NCBI GenBank assembly: GCA_021789595.1
Contig: JAJYJJ010000005.1
Location: 85,658 to 149,657 of the forward strand
Direction of reading: 5' to 3'
DNA length: 64,000 nt
From: Nitrospirota bacterium
GTDB lineage: Bacteria > Nitrospirota > Thermodesulfovibrionia > UBA6902 > JAJYJJ01
Numbering within the stretch: the stretch's first letter is position 1; the number at the start of each line of letters is the position of its first letter. Positions 42,913-52,354 of the stretch are shown piece by piece. Under the pieces are notes generated by a model. That model saw only the letters and a list, made by a program, of their open reading frames with translations. It ran no database searches and was not told the origin of the DNA. Both the position numbers and the translations under genes were made by a program.

Positions 42913-43857
42913 ATGACTGACACCCTATCGAAAGCAGAGTTAATGGAGGCACAGAAACCCATCTTCCGTTCAGGTTTTGTATCAATAATTGGAAGACCAA
43001 ATGTTGGTAAATCAACGCTCTTGAATGCCATAGTCGGAGAAAAGATTGCTATTACCACATCAAAGCCCCAGACCACAAGGAACCGCATACTCGGCATCAA
43101 GACATTGCCCACGGCCCAGATAGTCTTTATAGATACACCAGGCATTCACAAGCCAAGACACAGGCTCGGAGAGATTATGGTAAAGACAGCATTTGATGCG
43201 TATAAAGAGGCGGACATAATTCTCTTAATGGTGAAGCCCGAACTCCCGGGCCCAGGAGACAGGTTTATTATTGATGCCATAAAACAGATCAATAAGGATG
43301 TCTTGCTTATAATAAACAAGGTTGATCTTGTAAAGAAATCTGCGCTCCTTCCAGTAATTGATGAATATAAGAATCTATATCCGTTTAAGGAGATAATCCC
43401 AATATCTGCCCTGAAGGGTAATGGGGTTTCCATTGTGCTCGATAAGATTGTTCAGTATCTGCCAGAAGGGCCAAAATATTATTCAGATGACCTTATAACA
43501 GACCAGATTGAGAGGTTTATGGTGGCAGAGATAATACGGGAAAAGGTGATGGCCCTGACAGAGGAGGAAATACCCCACTGTGTTGCAGTTAACATAGAAG
43601 AGATGAAGGAGAGACGCAGGGAGGGCGAAGAGAGGATAAGGGTGGTATATATAAGGGCAAATATTTATATTGAAAAGGAAAGCCAGAAAGGTATTATAAT
43701 AGGGAAAGGCGGCGGCAGGCTGAAGGATATAGCAACTGCAGCAAGGCAGGACATTGAGGAGCTACTCGGAACAAAGCTCTTCCTTGAACTCTGGGTAAAG
43801 GTCAAAGGACACTGGAGAAAGGACGAAAAGACCCTGAGTGTCCTCGGATATATATAG
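42913..43857 (+). CDS. era: GTPase Era
   Basis: Era binds the 3' end of 16S rRNA during 30S assembly. G1 is IGRPNVGKSTLLN (residues 26-38), the switch region TTSKPQTTRNRILGI, G3 DTPGIHKP, G4 NKVD in LLIINKVDLVKKS, and G5 ISALKG. The C-terminal KH domain contains KGIIIGKGGGRLKDI. The 314-residue length includes a 17-residue lead before the GTPase domain. It is followed at 8 nt by a DUF151 gene and then recO, a common era-recO grouping. Confidence 0.96.
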   Translation: MTDTLSKAELMEAQKPIFRSGFVSIIGRPNVGKSTLLNAIVGEKIAITTSKPQTTRNRILGIKTLPTAQIVFIDTPGIHKPRHRLGEIMVKTAFDAYKEADIILLMVKPELPGPGDRFIIDAIKQINKDVLLIINKVDLVKKSALLPVIDEYKNLYPFKEIIPISALKGNGVSIVLDKIVQYLPEGPKYYSDDLITDQIERFMVAEIIREKVMALTEEEIPHCVAVNIEEMKERRREGEERIRVVYIRANIYIEKESQKGIIIGKGGGRLKDIATAARQDIEELLGTKLFLELWVKVKGHWRKDEKTLSVLGYI

Positions 43858-43865
43858 GAGAAACA

Positions 43866-44318
43866 ATGCTTATTCAGATGAAGGTTGAGGGGCTTCTCTT
43901 TGACCCAAGAAGTGGGATGTACATCCTCCTGCTCAAGGAGATAAACGGCACAGAGACACTGCCCATATGGATAGGAAAACCAGAGGCAGATTCTATTGCC
44001 CTTGCCATCGGCAAGGTAATAACCCCAAGGCCGTTAACCCACGACCTTATAAAAAATATTGTTCATGGATTGAAGATGAAGGTAAGCAGGATTGTTATAA
44101 CCGAGATTGTTGACAATACCTTCTATGCCCTAATATATCTTGACAAGAATGGAAAGGAGACCGCCATAGACTCAAGGCCAAGCGATGCAGTTGCAGTTGC
44201 CCTGAGGATGAACTCCCCTATATTTGTGGATGAGCTTGTGATAGAGCGCAGGAATAACGATGAGCTTGAGGAATGGCTAAAAAACCTTAAACCAGAGGAC
44301 TTTGGAAATATCATGTAA
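43866..44318 (+). CDS. bifunctional nuclease-family (DUF151) protein
   Basis: A 150-residue BFN/DUF151 protein. Conserved pieces: PIWIGKPEADSIALAIG near residue 38, RPLTHDLIKNIV, and IDSRPSDAVAVALRMNSPIFV, which holds the SRPSDA motif. Plant relatives have RNase and DNase activity, and a Thermotoga structure is known, but bacterial roles are poorly defined. It overlaps the recO start by one base (TAATG), so translation is coupled between era, this gene and recO. Confidence 0.88.
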   Translation: MLIQMKVEGLLFDPRSGMYILLLKEINGTETLPIWIGKPEADSIALAIGKVITPRPLTHDLIKNIVHGLKMKVSRIVITEIVDNTFYALIYLDKNGKETAIDSRPSDAVAVALRMNSPIFVDELVIERRNNDELEEWLKNLKPEDFGNIM

Positions 44319-45067
44319 TGAGATTTAAGACCGAGGGTATTGTTTTAAGGGCATTCAATTATGGTGAAGCAGACCTGATAGTTACCTATCTCACCGCAGA
44401 CAGGGGGATTATAAAAGGCTTTGCCAAAAGTCCGAGAAAGATAAAGAGCCGGTTTGGAAGCAGCCTTGAACCCTTTACCCATGCAAGGGTATCTTTTTGG
44501 GGGAAGGAACATTCCAATCTCCCCAAAATAGTGCAGTCAGATATAATACAGCCGTTCAGTCATGTGAGGGAGGATATAAACGATTTTCTCAGGCTGTCGC
44601 ATATCATAGAGCTCCTCCTTTCTCTCTATCCAGAGGGCATCTCAAACAAAAAGATATTCTATCTCTTCCTGCAATGCCTGAGTTATCTGGAACAGGCAGC
44701 AGCACAGATCTTCTGTGCTGAAGTGGATAAGAACGCCCTCTATCTGTTATTTAAGATAAGACTAATAGCCATCCTCGGGTATGCACCGATGCTAAAGCAA
44801 TGCGGCAGATGCGGGCAAAGAGGTCTATTTTATCCATCCGAGGGTGCTGTCCTGTGTGTGAGGTGTGCACCAATCGGTGCAAGGCCGATGCAGACCTCAA
44901 AGGCTGCTGTAAGTTTTTATGAGCATGGCCTTACATGGCCTCTTTCAAACCTCATGAGGGTCAAGCCGTCTGCAGATATAGTAGGCGAGCTCATAGCCCT
45001 TCTTGATGAACATCTAAGGCATGTCCTCGGTAAGGAGTTAAAGACAGCAGGATTTAATATCAGATAG
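44318..45067 (+). CDS. recO: DNA repair protein RecO
   Basis: RecO anneals single strands and loads RecA with RecR at gaps. The N-terminal OB fold starts RFKTEGIVLRAFNYGEADLIVTY. The helical C-terminal part contains a zinc knuckle, CGRCGQRGLFYPSEGAVLC, then CAP. The 249-residue length is normal. It converges with hemB with 8 nt between the two stop codons. Zinc-type RecO is typical outside the enterobacteria. Confidence 0.93.
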   Translation: MRFKTEGIVLRAFNYGEADLIVTYLTADRGIIKGFAKSPRKIKSRFGSSLEPFTHARVSFWGKEHSNLPKIVQSDIIQPFSHVREDINDFLRLSHIIELLLSLYPEGISNKKIFYLFLQCLSYLEQAAAQIFCAEVDKNALYLLFKIRLIAILGYAPMLKQCGRCGQRGLFYPSEGAVLCVRCAPIGARPMQTSKAAVSFYEHGLTWPLSNLMRVKPSADIVGELIALLDEHLRHVLGKELKTAGFNIR

Positions 45068-45075
45068 GCTCAGCC

Positions 45076-46077
45076 TCAATACCTTTTTAGCAGCCTTGCT
45101 GCATCCTTTGCAAAGTAGGTAAGAATCATATCCGCCCCCGCCCTTCTTATAGAGGTGAGAACCTCAAGGATTGCCCTGTCCTCATCAAGCCATCCAAGAC
45201 TTGAAGCAGCCTTGATCATTGAATACTCACCACTCACATTATATGCGGCAACAGGGACATCAAAGGCATCCTTTATATCAGAGATAATATCAAGATATGA
45301 AAGGGCAGGTTTGACCATAACAATATCAGCGCCCTCCTCTATATCGAGGCTGACCTCTTTAATGGCCTCTCTCCTGTTTGTGGAGTCCATCTGGTATGAA
45401 CGCCTATCGCCAAACTGTGGGGTTGATTCAGCGGCCTCCCTGAATGGACCGTAAAATGCCGAGGCATATTTTGCAGCATAGCTCATTATCGGGATATTCT
45501 CAAAGCCCTCAGAATCAAGGGCATTTCTTATGGCAGCTACCCTTCCATCCATCATATCTGAAGGGGCAACCATATCAGCGCCTGCCTTGACATGGGACAG
45601 TGCCTCTTTTGAGAGAAGCTCGAGTGTCGGGTCATTAATGACCCTTCCATCTTTAACAATGCCGCAATGTCCGTGGCTTGTATATTCGCAGAGGCAGACA
45701 TCAGTAATGACCATGAGCTCTGGGACTCTGTCCTTCAAAGCCTTTATAGCCGTCTGCACAACGCCATTGGGGTCGTATGCCTCTGAGGCAATCTCATCCT
45801 TGTGTTCGGGTATTCCAAAAAGGATTATAGCAGGTATGCCGAGTGAATAGACCTCCTTTGCCTCCTTTGCTATCTCATCCACAGACTGCTGATAACAACC
45901 TGGCATAGAGGGTATCTCTCTTCTTACAGAGCTTCCAGGGACAACAAATAGAGGATAGATGAGATTATCAGGGGAAAGCCTTGTCTCTCTGACCATCCTT
46001 CTGATGGTCTCGCTCTGTCTGAGCCTTCTTGGACGGTGAATAGGGAAAGGCATTGCTAATTCCTTTCTATCAGCCAA
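45076..46077 (-). CDS. hemB: delta-aminolevulinic acid dehydratase (porphobilinogen synthase)
   Basis: HemB condenses two aminolevulinates to porphobilinogen in tetrapyrrole synthesis. Blocks in order: [33 protein letters not shown] with metal-binding Cys residues, [14 protein letters not shown] with the first Schiff-base lysine, and [12 protein letters not shown] with the second. The three Cys (DVCLCE...GHC) suggest a zinc site. Length 333 is typical. Its tetrapyrrole partner cobA-hemD is 6 kb away. It follows the IscA-type gene on the same strand (30 nt). Confidence 0.96.
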   Translation of the reverse strand: MADRKELAMPFPIHRPRRLRQSETIRRMVRETRLSPDNLIYPLFVVPGSSVRREIPSMPGCYQQSVDEIAKEAKEVYSLGIPAIILFGIPEHKDEIASEAYDPNGVVQTAIKALKDRVPELMVITDVCLCEYTSHGHCGIVKDGRVINDPTLELLSKEALSHVKAGADMVAPSDMMDGRVAAIRNALDSEGFENIPIMSYAAKYASAFYGPFREAAESTPQFGDRRSYQMDSTNRREAIKEVSLDIEEGADIVMVKPALSYLDIISDIKDAFDVPVAAYNVSGEYSMIKAASSLGWLDEDRAILEVLTSIRRAGADMILTYFAKDAARLLKRY

Positions 46078-46106
46078 CGGCTATCATCCGCTATAAAATC
46101 TGGATG

Positions 46107-46412
46107 CTAAGAGCAACTACAGCCAGAAGAAGGGACCCCGCCCTTCAAGACAAAACCCTCTCCATCAGGACCTGATATATAATCAATATCCATTCCTCTG
46201 AGTCTGCCGTATGTTGCCTCATCTATAAATACCTTTAATCCATCCTTTTCCATGATATGGTCGCCTTCCTTTGCCCTCTCATCAATGTCTATACCATAGC
46301 TTGGGCAGCAGCCGCCGCCTGCAAGAAAAATCCTAAAACCCCAACCAGCCTTTCCTTCTGCATCAAGTACCTCCATGCCCTTCTTTGCAGCCAAGTCAGT
46401 TATTGTAACCAC
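46107..46412 (-). CDS. iron-sulfur cluster assembly accessory protein (IscA/HesB type)
   Basis: A 101-residue HesB/IscA-like protein that carries or delivers iron-sulfur clusters. Cysteines occur in LAGGGCCPSYGI near residue 33 and in the C-terminal SSGCSCS, matching the three-Cys pattern of the family, though the first is shifted into a CC pair as in the subgroup found in anaerobes. FIDEATYGRLRGMDIDYISG is a standard block. The gene has AAAGGAGGAC before the ATG. It probably forms a short operon with hemB. Confidence 0.87.
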   Translation of the reverse strand: MVTITDLAAKKGMEVLDAEGKAGWGFRIFLAGGGCCPSYGIDIDERAKEGDHIMEKDGLKVFIDEATYGRLRGMDIDYISGPDGEGFVLKGGVPSSGCSCS

Positions 46413-46570
46413 GATGTCCTCCTTTAAGGTTATTTGTTTAATTATACAGGATTGAAAAACACAAAGGCAAGAAATTTTTTGTTTTTTGTTCTTCTTTTAT
46501 TGATTTCAAAAAGGTAATCAACTTACACTTCATTAAGTCCCTTAAATATCGACTTAAAATCCAATTCCAT

Positions 46571-46612
46571 TTATTTCTTCCCCTCTATCATCTCCCTGAA
46601 TCTCTCGAAAAA
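46571..46612 (-). pseudogene. orphan carA 3'-end fragment
   Basis: Two bases past the HepT stop, the minus strand reads FFERFREMIEGKK then stop. This matches the end of the real CarA ([12 protein letters not shown]) residue by residue; the nine aligned codons through MI share 22 of 27 bases. Typical CarA proteins end just here. It has no start codon or rest of gene. A 15-codon ORF (MELDFKSIFKGLNEV) begins just downstream but nothing can be said about it. Confidence 0.6.
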
Positions 46613-46614
46613 GA

Positions 46615-47058
46615 CTATGTTCCTTCTTCCCTTGATTTCTCATATTCGTAAATAGAATTTATAAGTTTCTTTATAATATCTTTATTCTGCATATAAAACT
46701 TCACAACCTGCCATCTGAAATTAAGATACCGATGTGCCAATCTATTTCTCTGAATAGCGAATTTTGAAAGTATCTCTGTCTCAGTCTTATCAAATTTAAA
46801 ATAATCACCGATCTTTTGCATCACATCAGAATAACTCTCCGCCGATATATTCTTTTCAGTTAATATTACTCCGCTAACCTCTATAACGGCAGTCAATATA
46901 TTCTCAATAGTTCTGTCAATAAGTTTCTGGAGCTTTGTATCAGCCGCATATTCCTGCCATGTCTTGGATACATATTCAGTTTCAAACTCATTCATCTCTT
47001 GCGTGATGTAAGCAAGGGATTCCATTACTCTCCCCTTAGCATATCTGAATTCAGGCAC
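46615..47058 (-). CDS. hepT: HepT-type HEPN toxin (second pair)
   Basis: A 147-residue all-helical HEPN (DUF86) protein. The RNase motif Rx4-6H with following Tyr is RNRLAHRYL near residues 103-111. In MntA-HepT systems HepT cleaves RNA (reported on tRNA 3' ends), and MntA silences it by attaching AMP to that tyrosine. Its start overlaps the end of the preceding nucleotidyltransferase gene by 8 nt. It is the last gene of the pyr transcript before the orphan carA end. The toxic function is inferred from the family and the pairing. Confidence 0.88.
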   Translation of the reverse strand: MPEFRYAKGRVMESLAYITQEMNEFETEYVSKTWQEYAADTKLQKLIDRTIENILTAVIEVSGVILTEKNISAESYSDVMQKIGDYFKFDKTETEILSKFAIQRNRLAHRYLNFRWQVVKFYMQNKDIIKKLINSIYEYEKSREEGT

Positions 47059-47506
47059 GGTTAATCACCTCCATCCGCTTTCTTACAATCTCGGCCTGCC
47101 ATTGTGTACCAAAAATGCTAAAGTCTTCCATCTGAACTATTGCTTTTAATCTCATATCAACATATTCTGGAAACTCCTTCATATAGACAGCTATCCCATG
47201 AACAATCACATTATAATGAAGCATAGGTTTAGATAATTCTCTATCTATACAAAGCACATTTGTTTCACGTCTCAAGATATTTGTAAGTTCTAATGCTATA
47301 TCGTTTACTATGTCAAATGTTGTATCCTCGCTCATCAGGCGATTGAATAGAACTGCAACATCAATATCAGATTCTTCTTTTGGATAACCACATGCCCATG
47401 AGCCATACAAAAATGCCATATTTATATCATATGTATCAGCTTTTCTTTGGAAATACGTCTTCAACGCTGAAATTATATTCTCCCTTTTTATGATGCTATC
47501 TTGCAT
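47051..47506 (-). CDS. mntA: MntA-type nucleotidyltransferase antitoxin (second pair)
   Basis: A 151-residue minimal nucleotidyltransferase. The GSx10DxD motif is complete: [19 protein letters not shown] near residues 30-48. The following LNFFNRL-type region and HGIAVYMKE are normal for the family. As an antitoxin it would AMPylate HepT. The start lies inside carA: it overlaps the carA stop by 11 nt, so its translation depends on carA translation. The downstream hepT overlaps it by 8 nt. Confidence 0.88.
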   Translation of the reverse strand: MQDSIIKRENIISALKTYFQRKADTYDINMAFLYGSWACGYPKEESDIDVAVLFNRLMSEDTTFDIVNDIALELTNILRRETNVLCIDRELSKPMLHYNVIVHGIAVYMKEFPEYVDMRLKAIVQMEDFSIFGTQWQAEIVRKRMEVINRA

Positions 47507-48695
47507 TGCATTTTTCCCCTATCATCCCCCTGAACCTCTTGAACAGATGCGATGAGTCATTTGGCCCCGGCCCTGCCTCTGGATGGTGCTGGACAGAGAA
47601 TATGGGAAGTTCAACATGCTGCATGCCCTCTTCAGTTCCATCATAGAGATTCTTATGCGTAAGCCTGGCCTGGCCTTTAACACTCTCAATATCAACGCAG
47701 TAGTTGTGGTTCTGGGAGGTTATCTCAACCCTGCCTGTTGATAGATCCTTGACAGGGTGATTGCCGCCGTGATGTCCGAATTTTAATTTATATGTCCTGC
47801 CGCCCATGGCCAGCCCTAATATCTGGTGGCCAAGGCAGATGCCGAATATAGGTTTTTTGCCCATAAGTTTTTTAGTATTTTCAATTGCATAAGTCACTAT
47901 CTGCGGATCTCCTGGGCCATTGCTTAATACTATGCCGTCAGGATTCATCTCAATCACTGCCTCTGCAGGTGTTTTGGCAGGCACAACAGTTACATCAAAC
48001 CCTGCCTCAACAAGGTTTCTGAGGATGTTATATTTAACACCGAAGTCATAGACGACTACCTTCTTGAGTTCAGAGTTTATAATCCCCCCATGCCCCCCTT
48101 TTTCAAATCCCCCCTTTACTAAAGGGTGGATGGGAGGATTATTAGGTAGTAAGGGGGGATTTGCCTGCCACCTCCACAGACCCTCTTCCCATCTATAAGA
48201 ATGCTTCGTAGTAACCTCCTTTACAAGGTCAAAGGCAGAAATCCCGGGGTGTCTTGTCACCTTTTCCAAAAGGCTTTCAGGATTTAAATCTACAGTAGAG
48301 ATAATTCCCATCTGTGCGCCGTTGTTTCTCAAATGCCCTGTCAGTGCCCTTGTATCAATAGCCTCAATTCCTACTATTTTATGTTCTTTAAGATACTGAC
48401 CAAGGGACATCTGAGACCGCCAGTTGCTCGGAAAATCAAGAAACTCCTTGACCACAAAACCCTCCACTTTCGGGCCGCCTGATGACTCAACATCTTCCAT
48501 ATTAATCCCATAGTTGCCCATCTGGGTATATGTCATGGTGACAATCTGTCCTTTGTATGAAGGGTCAGTAAGTATCTCCTGATAGCCTGTCATAGAGGTA
48601 TTGAATACAACCTCTCCAATGGCCTCACCTTCATTGCCAAAGCTCATGCCCTCAAAAACAGTGCCATCCGATAATACAAGCAAAGCCTTACTCAT
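47496..48695 (-). CDS. carA: carbamoyl-phosphate synthase small subunit with in-frame insertion
   Basis: CarA is the glutaminase subunit that supplies ammonia to CarB for carbamoyl phosphate. N-terminal [20 protein letters not shown] and [17 protein letters not shown] are typical. The class I amidotransferase domain has [15 protein letters not shown] with the catalytic Cys and the C-terminal [14 protein letters not shown] with His and Glu. Its 399 residues exceed the usual 360-380. Residues about 174-205 ([20 protein letters not shown]) come from a C-run repeat in the DNA at 48078-48172, between the two domains. It lies between two toxin-antitoxin pairs in the pyr operon. The C-terminus [12 protein letters not shown] is followed by an odd CNAR. 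CarB is not in the window. Confidence 0.95.
   Translation of the reverse strand: MSKALLVLSDGTVFEGMSFGNEGEAIGEVVFNTSMTGYQEILTDPSYKGQIVTMTYTQMGNYGINMEDVESSGGPKVEGFVVKEFLDFPSNWRSQMSLGQYLKEHKIVGIEAIDTRALTGHLRNNGAQMGIISTVDLNPESLLEKVTRHPGISAFDLVKEVTTKHSYRWEEGLWRWQANPPLLPNNPPIHPLVKGGFEKGGHGGIINSELKKVVVYDFGVKYNILRNLVEAGFDVTVVPAKTPAEAVIEMNPDGIVLSNGPGDPQIVTYAIENTKKLMGKKPIFGICLGHQILGLAMGGRTYKLKFGHHGGNHPVKDLSTGRVEITSQNHNYCVDIESVKGQARLTHKNLYDGTEEGMQHVELPIFSVQHHPEAGPGPNDSSHLFKRFRGMIGEKCNAR
48078..48172 (-). repeat. in-frame C-run palindromic repeat inside carA
   Basis: Plus-strand arm AAATCCCCCCTTTACT (48105-48120) pairs with AGTAAGGGGGGATTT (about 48148-48162) with one gap, and further CCCCCC runs lie at 48083-48097. 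It encodes the sequence [20 protein letters not shown], a type of repeat-derived peptide found in many genomes with such elements. Confidence 0.8.
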
Positions 48696-48712
48696 CTATC
48701 CTCCAGCAAATC

Positions 48713-49129
48713 TTATTCTTTTACAACCGCTTCAAGCTCTTGTATAAACCTTTCAAAACAATCTATCTCATTGAGCTTATCATACACACGATCATCATCA
48801 ACTCTTATATAATGATGAACAAGCAGATTCCTGAATTTTGCAATATTCGCCATACATCTCAGGGTTTCTTTGTCAAATTTGCCTGTCTCCTCAAGAAGCT
48901 CAAAACAATTGCCATAATCAGAAGGAGCCTTTTTGAGCAGTTTGGCTGTAAGGTGATAACACAGATCTATAGCCGCCTGCTCTGCTATAATAAAGCAATA
49001 TTTTGTATCCCTGATTGTTATAGGCGAAGACAAAAAAGTCTGCCTGTCAAACCCTGCATAATTCTTCAGATTATCAAGGGCAACTTTTATTTCAGATATA
49101 TATGCTGTTACTCTATCCCTGTCTATCAT
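48713..49129 (-). CDS. hepT: HepT-type HEPN toxin (first pair)
   Basis: A 138-residue DUF86 protein with the catalytic motif RNLLVHHYIRVDDDRVY near residues 102-118, with Arg, His and the target Tyr in Rx4HxY arrangement. The sequence is only distantly similar to the second HepT in the operon, so the two are not a recent duplication. Its start coincides with the stop of the upstream mntA (one-base overlap). The carA start is 17 nt downstream. The family predicts an RNA-cutting toxin neutralised by AMPylation. Confidence 0.9.
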   Translation of the reverse strand: MIDRDRVTAYISEIKVALDNLKNYAGFDRQTFLSSPITIRDTKYCFIIAEQAAIDLCYHLTAKLLKKAPSDYGNCFELLEETGKFDKETLRCMANIAKFRNLLVHHYIRVDDDRVYDKLNEIDCFERFIQELEAVVKE

Positions 49130-49566
49130 CAGGCTGTTATTATCTCCTCCAGAATGTTTCTGCTTGTAATAGCATGATCATGATACAAAGAACATGTCTT
49201 TGTAACAAAATCCGTCCAAATATCATCATTCCTGATAAAAAGCAATTTACCTTGTGTAATTTTAAATGCAAGATTTAATGAAGCATTATTCAATATAACC
49301 ACATCAACAGGATATTTCTTAAGTGCTGATTCAAGTTCCAATGAAAGATTTATGGAATAGTCCATAAACTGCTTTGCGGATATTGTATTTTTAACTACAT
49401 AAATCCCAATGTCTATATCCCTGAAGAATGGCATCTCAGGGTCAACAAATGAGCCGTAGATATAGGCAAATACAATCTCCTCATGTTTTAAAAGTTCATC
49501 TCTAATAATAGAAATTACCCTCTCTTTATCTTCAATCGGGATAGTGTATGTCTTAAAGCTATTCAT
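49129..49566 (-). CDS. mntA: MntA-type nucleotidyltransferase antitoxin (first pair)
   Basis: A 145-residue minimal nucleotidyltransferase with GSx10DxD as YGSFVDPEMPFFRDIDIGIYV near residues 37-57. The downstream KKYPVDVVILNNASLNLAFK is the usual third-Asp region of MntA. It starts inside the last codons of pyrC (8-nt overlap) and ends at the hepT start, so pyrC, mntA and hepT are translationally linked. It is expected to AMPylate the partner HepT. Confidence 0.9.
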   Translation of the reverse strand: MNSFKTYTIPIEDKERVISIIRDELLKHEEIVFAYIYGSFVDPEMPFFRDIDIGIYVVKNTISAKQFMDYSINLSLELESALKKYPVDVVILNNASLNLAFKITQGKLLFIRNDDIWTDFVTKTCSLYHDHAITSRNILEEIITA

Positions 49567-50908
49567 CTATCATCCAATCAAAAACCTTTCCCTTACATAT
49601 TGTCAGCACAGGCATCCCTTTCAGAACCCACCCATCAAAAGGTGTATTTTTGCCCATTGATGCGAACTTTTTGGATTCAACCTTGAATTCTTTATTTATA
49701 TCCATTATTACAGCATCAGCATCAGCACCAACCTTCAATGTGGCCATATTAAGCCCTAAAATCCTTGCAGGGTTAATCGCCATCTTTTCGACCAATTGGC
49801 TTATTGTGAGAATACCTTCCTCAACAAGCCTGAGACTCAAACCGAGTGCTGTCTCAAGCCCTGATATGCCAGAAGGCGCCCTGTCAAACTCCTGAAGCTT
49901 TTCATCCCTGTGGTGAGGTGCATGGTCTGTTGCTATGACATCAATTGTGCCGTCCCTTAATCCTTCTTTTATTGCCTCCACATCCCTCTGCGTCCTTAAT
50001 GGGGGGGTTACCTTTGCATTTGTATCATAGTTTTTCACCGCATCCTCTGTGATGCTGAAATAATGAGGGCATGTCTCTGCTGTGACATCTACCCCATCAT
50101 TCTTTGCCCTTCTGATCAGTTCCACAGAGCCTGCTGTTGAGACATGGGCGATGTGAAGCCTCCCGCGTGTAAGCCCTGCAAGTATTATGTCCCTTGCAAC
50201 CATTACCTCTTCCGATGCAGAAGGGATCCCTTTCAGCCCCAGTATTGTGGAAAGACTTCCTTCATTCATCACACCACTTTCAGACAGGTCTAAGTCTTCG
50301 CAGTGGGAAATAATGGGCACATTAAATATCCTTGAGTATTCCAGTGCCCTTCTCATGATAAGGCCATTCATCACAGGTCTTCCATCATCAGAGAATGCCA
50401 CACACCCTGCATCATGCATCATTCCCAATTCTGCAAGTTCTTCCCCTGTTTGTCCCTTGGTAATAGCACCTACAGGATAGACATGACACGCACCCTCAGC
50501 ATAGGTCCTTCGCAGTATAAACTCTGTAACTGTCTCATTGTCATTCACAGGGTTTGTATTGGGCATACAGCAGAGTGCTGTAAATCCTCCCATTACAGCC
50601 GCCATTGTGCCTGTCTTGATTGTTTCCTTGTATTCAAAACCAGGCTCCCTCAGATGGGTGTGCATATCAATAAGACCTGGTAATACATATAAACCTGCGG
50701 CATCAATAATCTTAAGTTGAGGAGATAAGAGGTTAAGAGGTTGAGAGGTTAAGATTTCTTCATTTTTTATTTTTTTCTTATCCTCTGAACTTCTTATCTT
50801 CTTAATTTCTTTTATTTTCCCATCCTCAATCAAAATATCTCCCACGCCATCAATGCCCTGAGATGGGTCTATGATATGGCCGTTTTTAATAAGTATGCTG
50901 CTACCCAT
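49559..50908 (-). CDS. pyrC: dihydroorotase with in-frame insertion
   Basis: Dihydroorotase closes carbamoyl aspartate to dihydroorotate. The zinc-site HTH is in [19 protein letters not shown]. Further landmarks are [22 protein letters not shown] and [13 protein letters not shown]. About 26 residues lie between the N-terminal strands ([11 protein letters not shown]) and [12 protein letters not shown], where homologues have fewer than 10. They are encoded by 50711-50800, which has three copies of the octamer AGAGGTTR. Total length is 449 rather than about 425. The fold should tolerate this, since it lies in the composite beta domain. It overlaps pyrB by 8 nt. Confidence 0.94.
   Translation of the reverse strand: MGSSILIKNGHIIDPSQGIDGVGDILIEDGKIKEIKKIRSSEDKKKIKNEEILTSQPLNLLSPQLKIIDAAGLYVLPGLIDMHTHLREPGFEYKETIKTGTMAAVMGGFTALCCMPNTNPVNDNETVTEFILRRTYAEGACHVYPVGAITKGQTGEELAELGMMHDAGCVAFSDDGRPVMNGLIMRRALEYSRIFNVPIISHCEDLDLSESGVMNEGSLSTILGLKGIPSASEEVMVARDIILAGLTRGRLHIAHVSTAGSVELIRRAKNDGVDVTAETCPHYFSITEDAVKNYDTNAKVTPPLRTQRDVEAIKEGLRDGTIDVIATDHAPHHRDEKLQEFDRAPSGISGLETALGLSLRLVEEGILTISQLVEKMAINPARILGLNMATLKVGADADAVIMDINKEFKVESKKFASMGKNTPFDGWVLKGMPVLTICKGKVFDWMIDE
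50711..50800 (-). repeat. in-frame octamer repeat insertion inside pyrC
   Basis: AGAGGTTA, AGAGGTTG, AGAGGTTA lie end to end at 50728-50751 on the plus strand, followed by a T-rich stretch and partly complementary CTTATCCTCTGAACTTCTTA. The insertion keeps the reading frame and encodes a Lys/Glu/Leu-rich segment. Confidence 0.75.
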
Positions 50909-51815
50909 TGTCTTTTATCCCGCTTAGCAGATACATCACTGCCATCCTCACAGCTATTCCGTTTGTCACCTGGTCAAGGATTACGGATTGAGGACAGTCT
51001 GCAACATCAGAGGCTATCTCAACCCCGCGGTTCATAGGCCCTGGATGCATCACTATAGCATCCCTCTTGGCGATTTTAAGCCTCCCCATATTCAGTCCCC
51101 AGTTTTTAAAATATTCCTGAGTGGATGGGAAAAATCCCTTCCCCTGCCTTTCCATCTGAATCCTCAGCATCATGATTGCATCAACATCCCTGAGTCCCTC
51201 ATCCATATCATAAAAAACCTCAACACCGTATTGTCTCATGTCAGGTATCAGGGTCGAGGGGCCTATGAGCCTGATATTTGTCCCGAACATTGAAAGGAGG
51301 TATATATTTGACTTTGCAACCCTGCTATGGAGTATATCTCCAACTATTGCAATCCTGAGTCCATCAAGGCTGCCTTTTTTTTCAATGATACTGAAGGCAT
51401 CAAGCAATGCCTGGGTTGGATGTTCATTCGTGCCATCACCAGCATTGATAACAGATGCATTTACATTGCCTGCAATAAAATGGGGCACGCCGCTTGAGGA
51501 ATGCCTTATCACAATATAATCAACGCCGTATGCCTCTATGGTCTTAACTGTATCAAAAAGGCTTTCTCCCTTAACAACGCTGCTTGTAGGCACAGAGAAA
51601 TTCAACACATCTGTGCTCAACCTCTTTTCTGCCAGTTCAAAGGATGTCCTTGTCCTTGTAGAGGGCTCAAAAAAGAGATTTACAACTGTCTTGCCCCTTA
51701 AGGCAGGAACCTTTTTAATATCCCTTTTCAAGACATCCTTAAAGGACAAGGCTGTATTGAGTATCAACTCAATAACATCTTTAGAAAGCTCTTTAATTCC
51801 GACCAGATCCTTCAT
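50901..51815 (-). CDS. pyrB: aspartate carbamoyltransferase catalytic subunit
   Basis: PyrB joins carbamoyl phosphate with aspartate. The signature [19 protein letters not shown] with the carbamoyl-phosphate loop is near residue 52. [27 protein letters not shown] and [13 protein letters not shown] are present. Its 304 residues are standard for the catalytic chain. No pyrI is next to it, so it is probably a class without regulatory chain, as usual for PyrR organisms. The start overlaps the pyrR stop by 4 nt. Confidence 0.96.
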   Translation of the reverse strand: MKDLVGIKELSKDVIELILNTALSFKDVLKRDIKKVPALRGKTVVNLFFEPSTRTRTSFELAEKRLSTDVLNFSVPTSSVVKGESLFDTVKTIEAYGVDYIVIRHSSSGVPHFIAGNVNASVINAGDGTNEHPTQALLDAFSIIEKKGSLDGLRIAIVGDILHSRVAKSNIYLLSMFGTNIRLIGPSTLIPDMRQYGVEVFYDMDEGLRDVDAIMMLRIQMERQGKGFFPSTQEYFKNWGLNMGRLKIAKRDAIVMHPGPMNRGVEIASDVADCPQSVILDQVTNGIAVRMAVMYLLSGIKDNG

Positions 51816-52354
51816 TGCTTTGTCTGCAGCAACACCTTATCTTCAAGTCCATCTTCTTCAAGCTGCACCTCTATACTTTCTAACCTTGAAGTCGGTATGT
51901 TTTTCCCGACATAATCAGCCCTGATGGGCAATTCCCTGTGGCCTCTGTCAATGAGGACTGCAAGCTGTATCTGGGCAGGTCTTCCAAAATCCATGAGCGC
52001 ATCCATTGCCGCCCTTATTGAACGACCTGTAAACAGCACATCATCTACAAGGATTATCTTTTTGTCAGTGATGTCCCACGGAATATCTGTCTTTCTGACA
52101 GCAGGATGCTCTTTTCTGATGCCAAGGTCATCCCTGTAAAGGGCTATATCAAGAGAGCCGACTGGGATGTCAAAATGCTCAACAGCCCTTATCTTTTCGG
52201 AAAGCCTTTTAGCAAGATGAACCCCCCCACGCTGAATCCCTACAAGGCACAGGTTTTCAGTCCCCCTATTTTTTTCGATAATCTCGTGGGCTATCCTTGA
52301 GGTGATCCGCTCTATGTCTTTTTTGTTGAGAAGTTCCTTTGTCATTTCAGGCAT
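51812..52354 (-). CDS. pyrR: PyrR: pyr operon attenuation regulator / uracil phosphoribosyltransferase
   Basis: PyrR binds UMP and the pyr leader RNA to favour termination, and it also has uracil phosphoribosyltransferase activity. The PRPP loop is [20 protein letters not shown] near residue 98. [15 protein letters not shown] and [20 protein letters not shown] are characteristic. The frame reaches GTG 52369, but this lies in the terminator hairpin. ATG 52354 has GGAAGG upstream (itself part of the 3' arm of the hairpin) and matches the family N-terminus ([16 protein letters not shown]). This gives 180 residues. First gene of the pyr operon. Confidence 0.94.
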   Translation of the reverse strand: MPEMTKELLNKKDIERITSRIAHEIIEKNRGTENLCLVGIQRGGVHLAKRLSEKIRAVEHFDIPVGSLDIALYRDDLGIRKEHPAVRKTDIPWDITDKKIILVDDVLFTGRSIRAAMDALMDFGRPAQIQLAVLIDRGHRELPIRADYVGKNIPTSRLESIEVQLEEDGLEDKVLLQTKQ

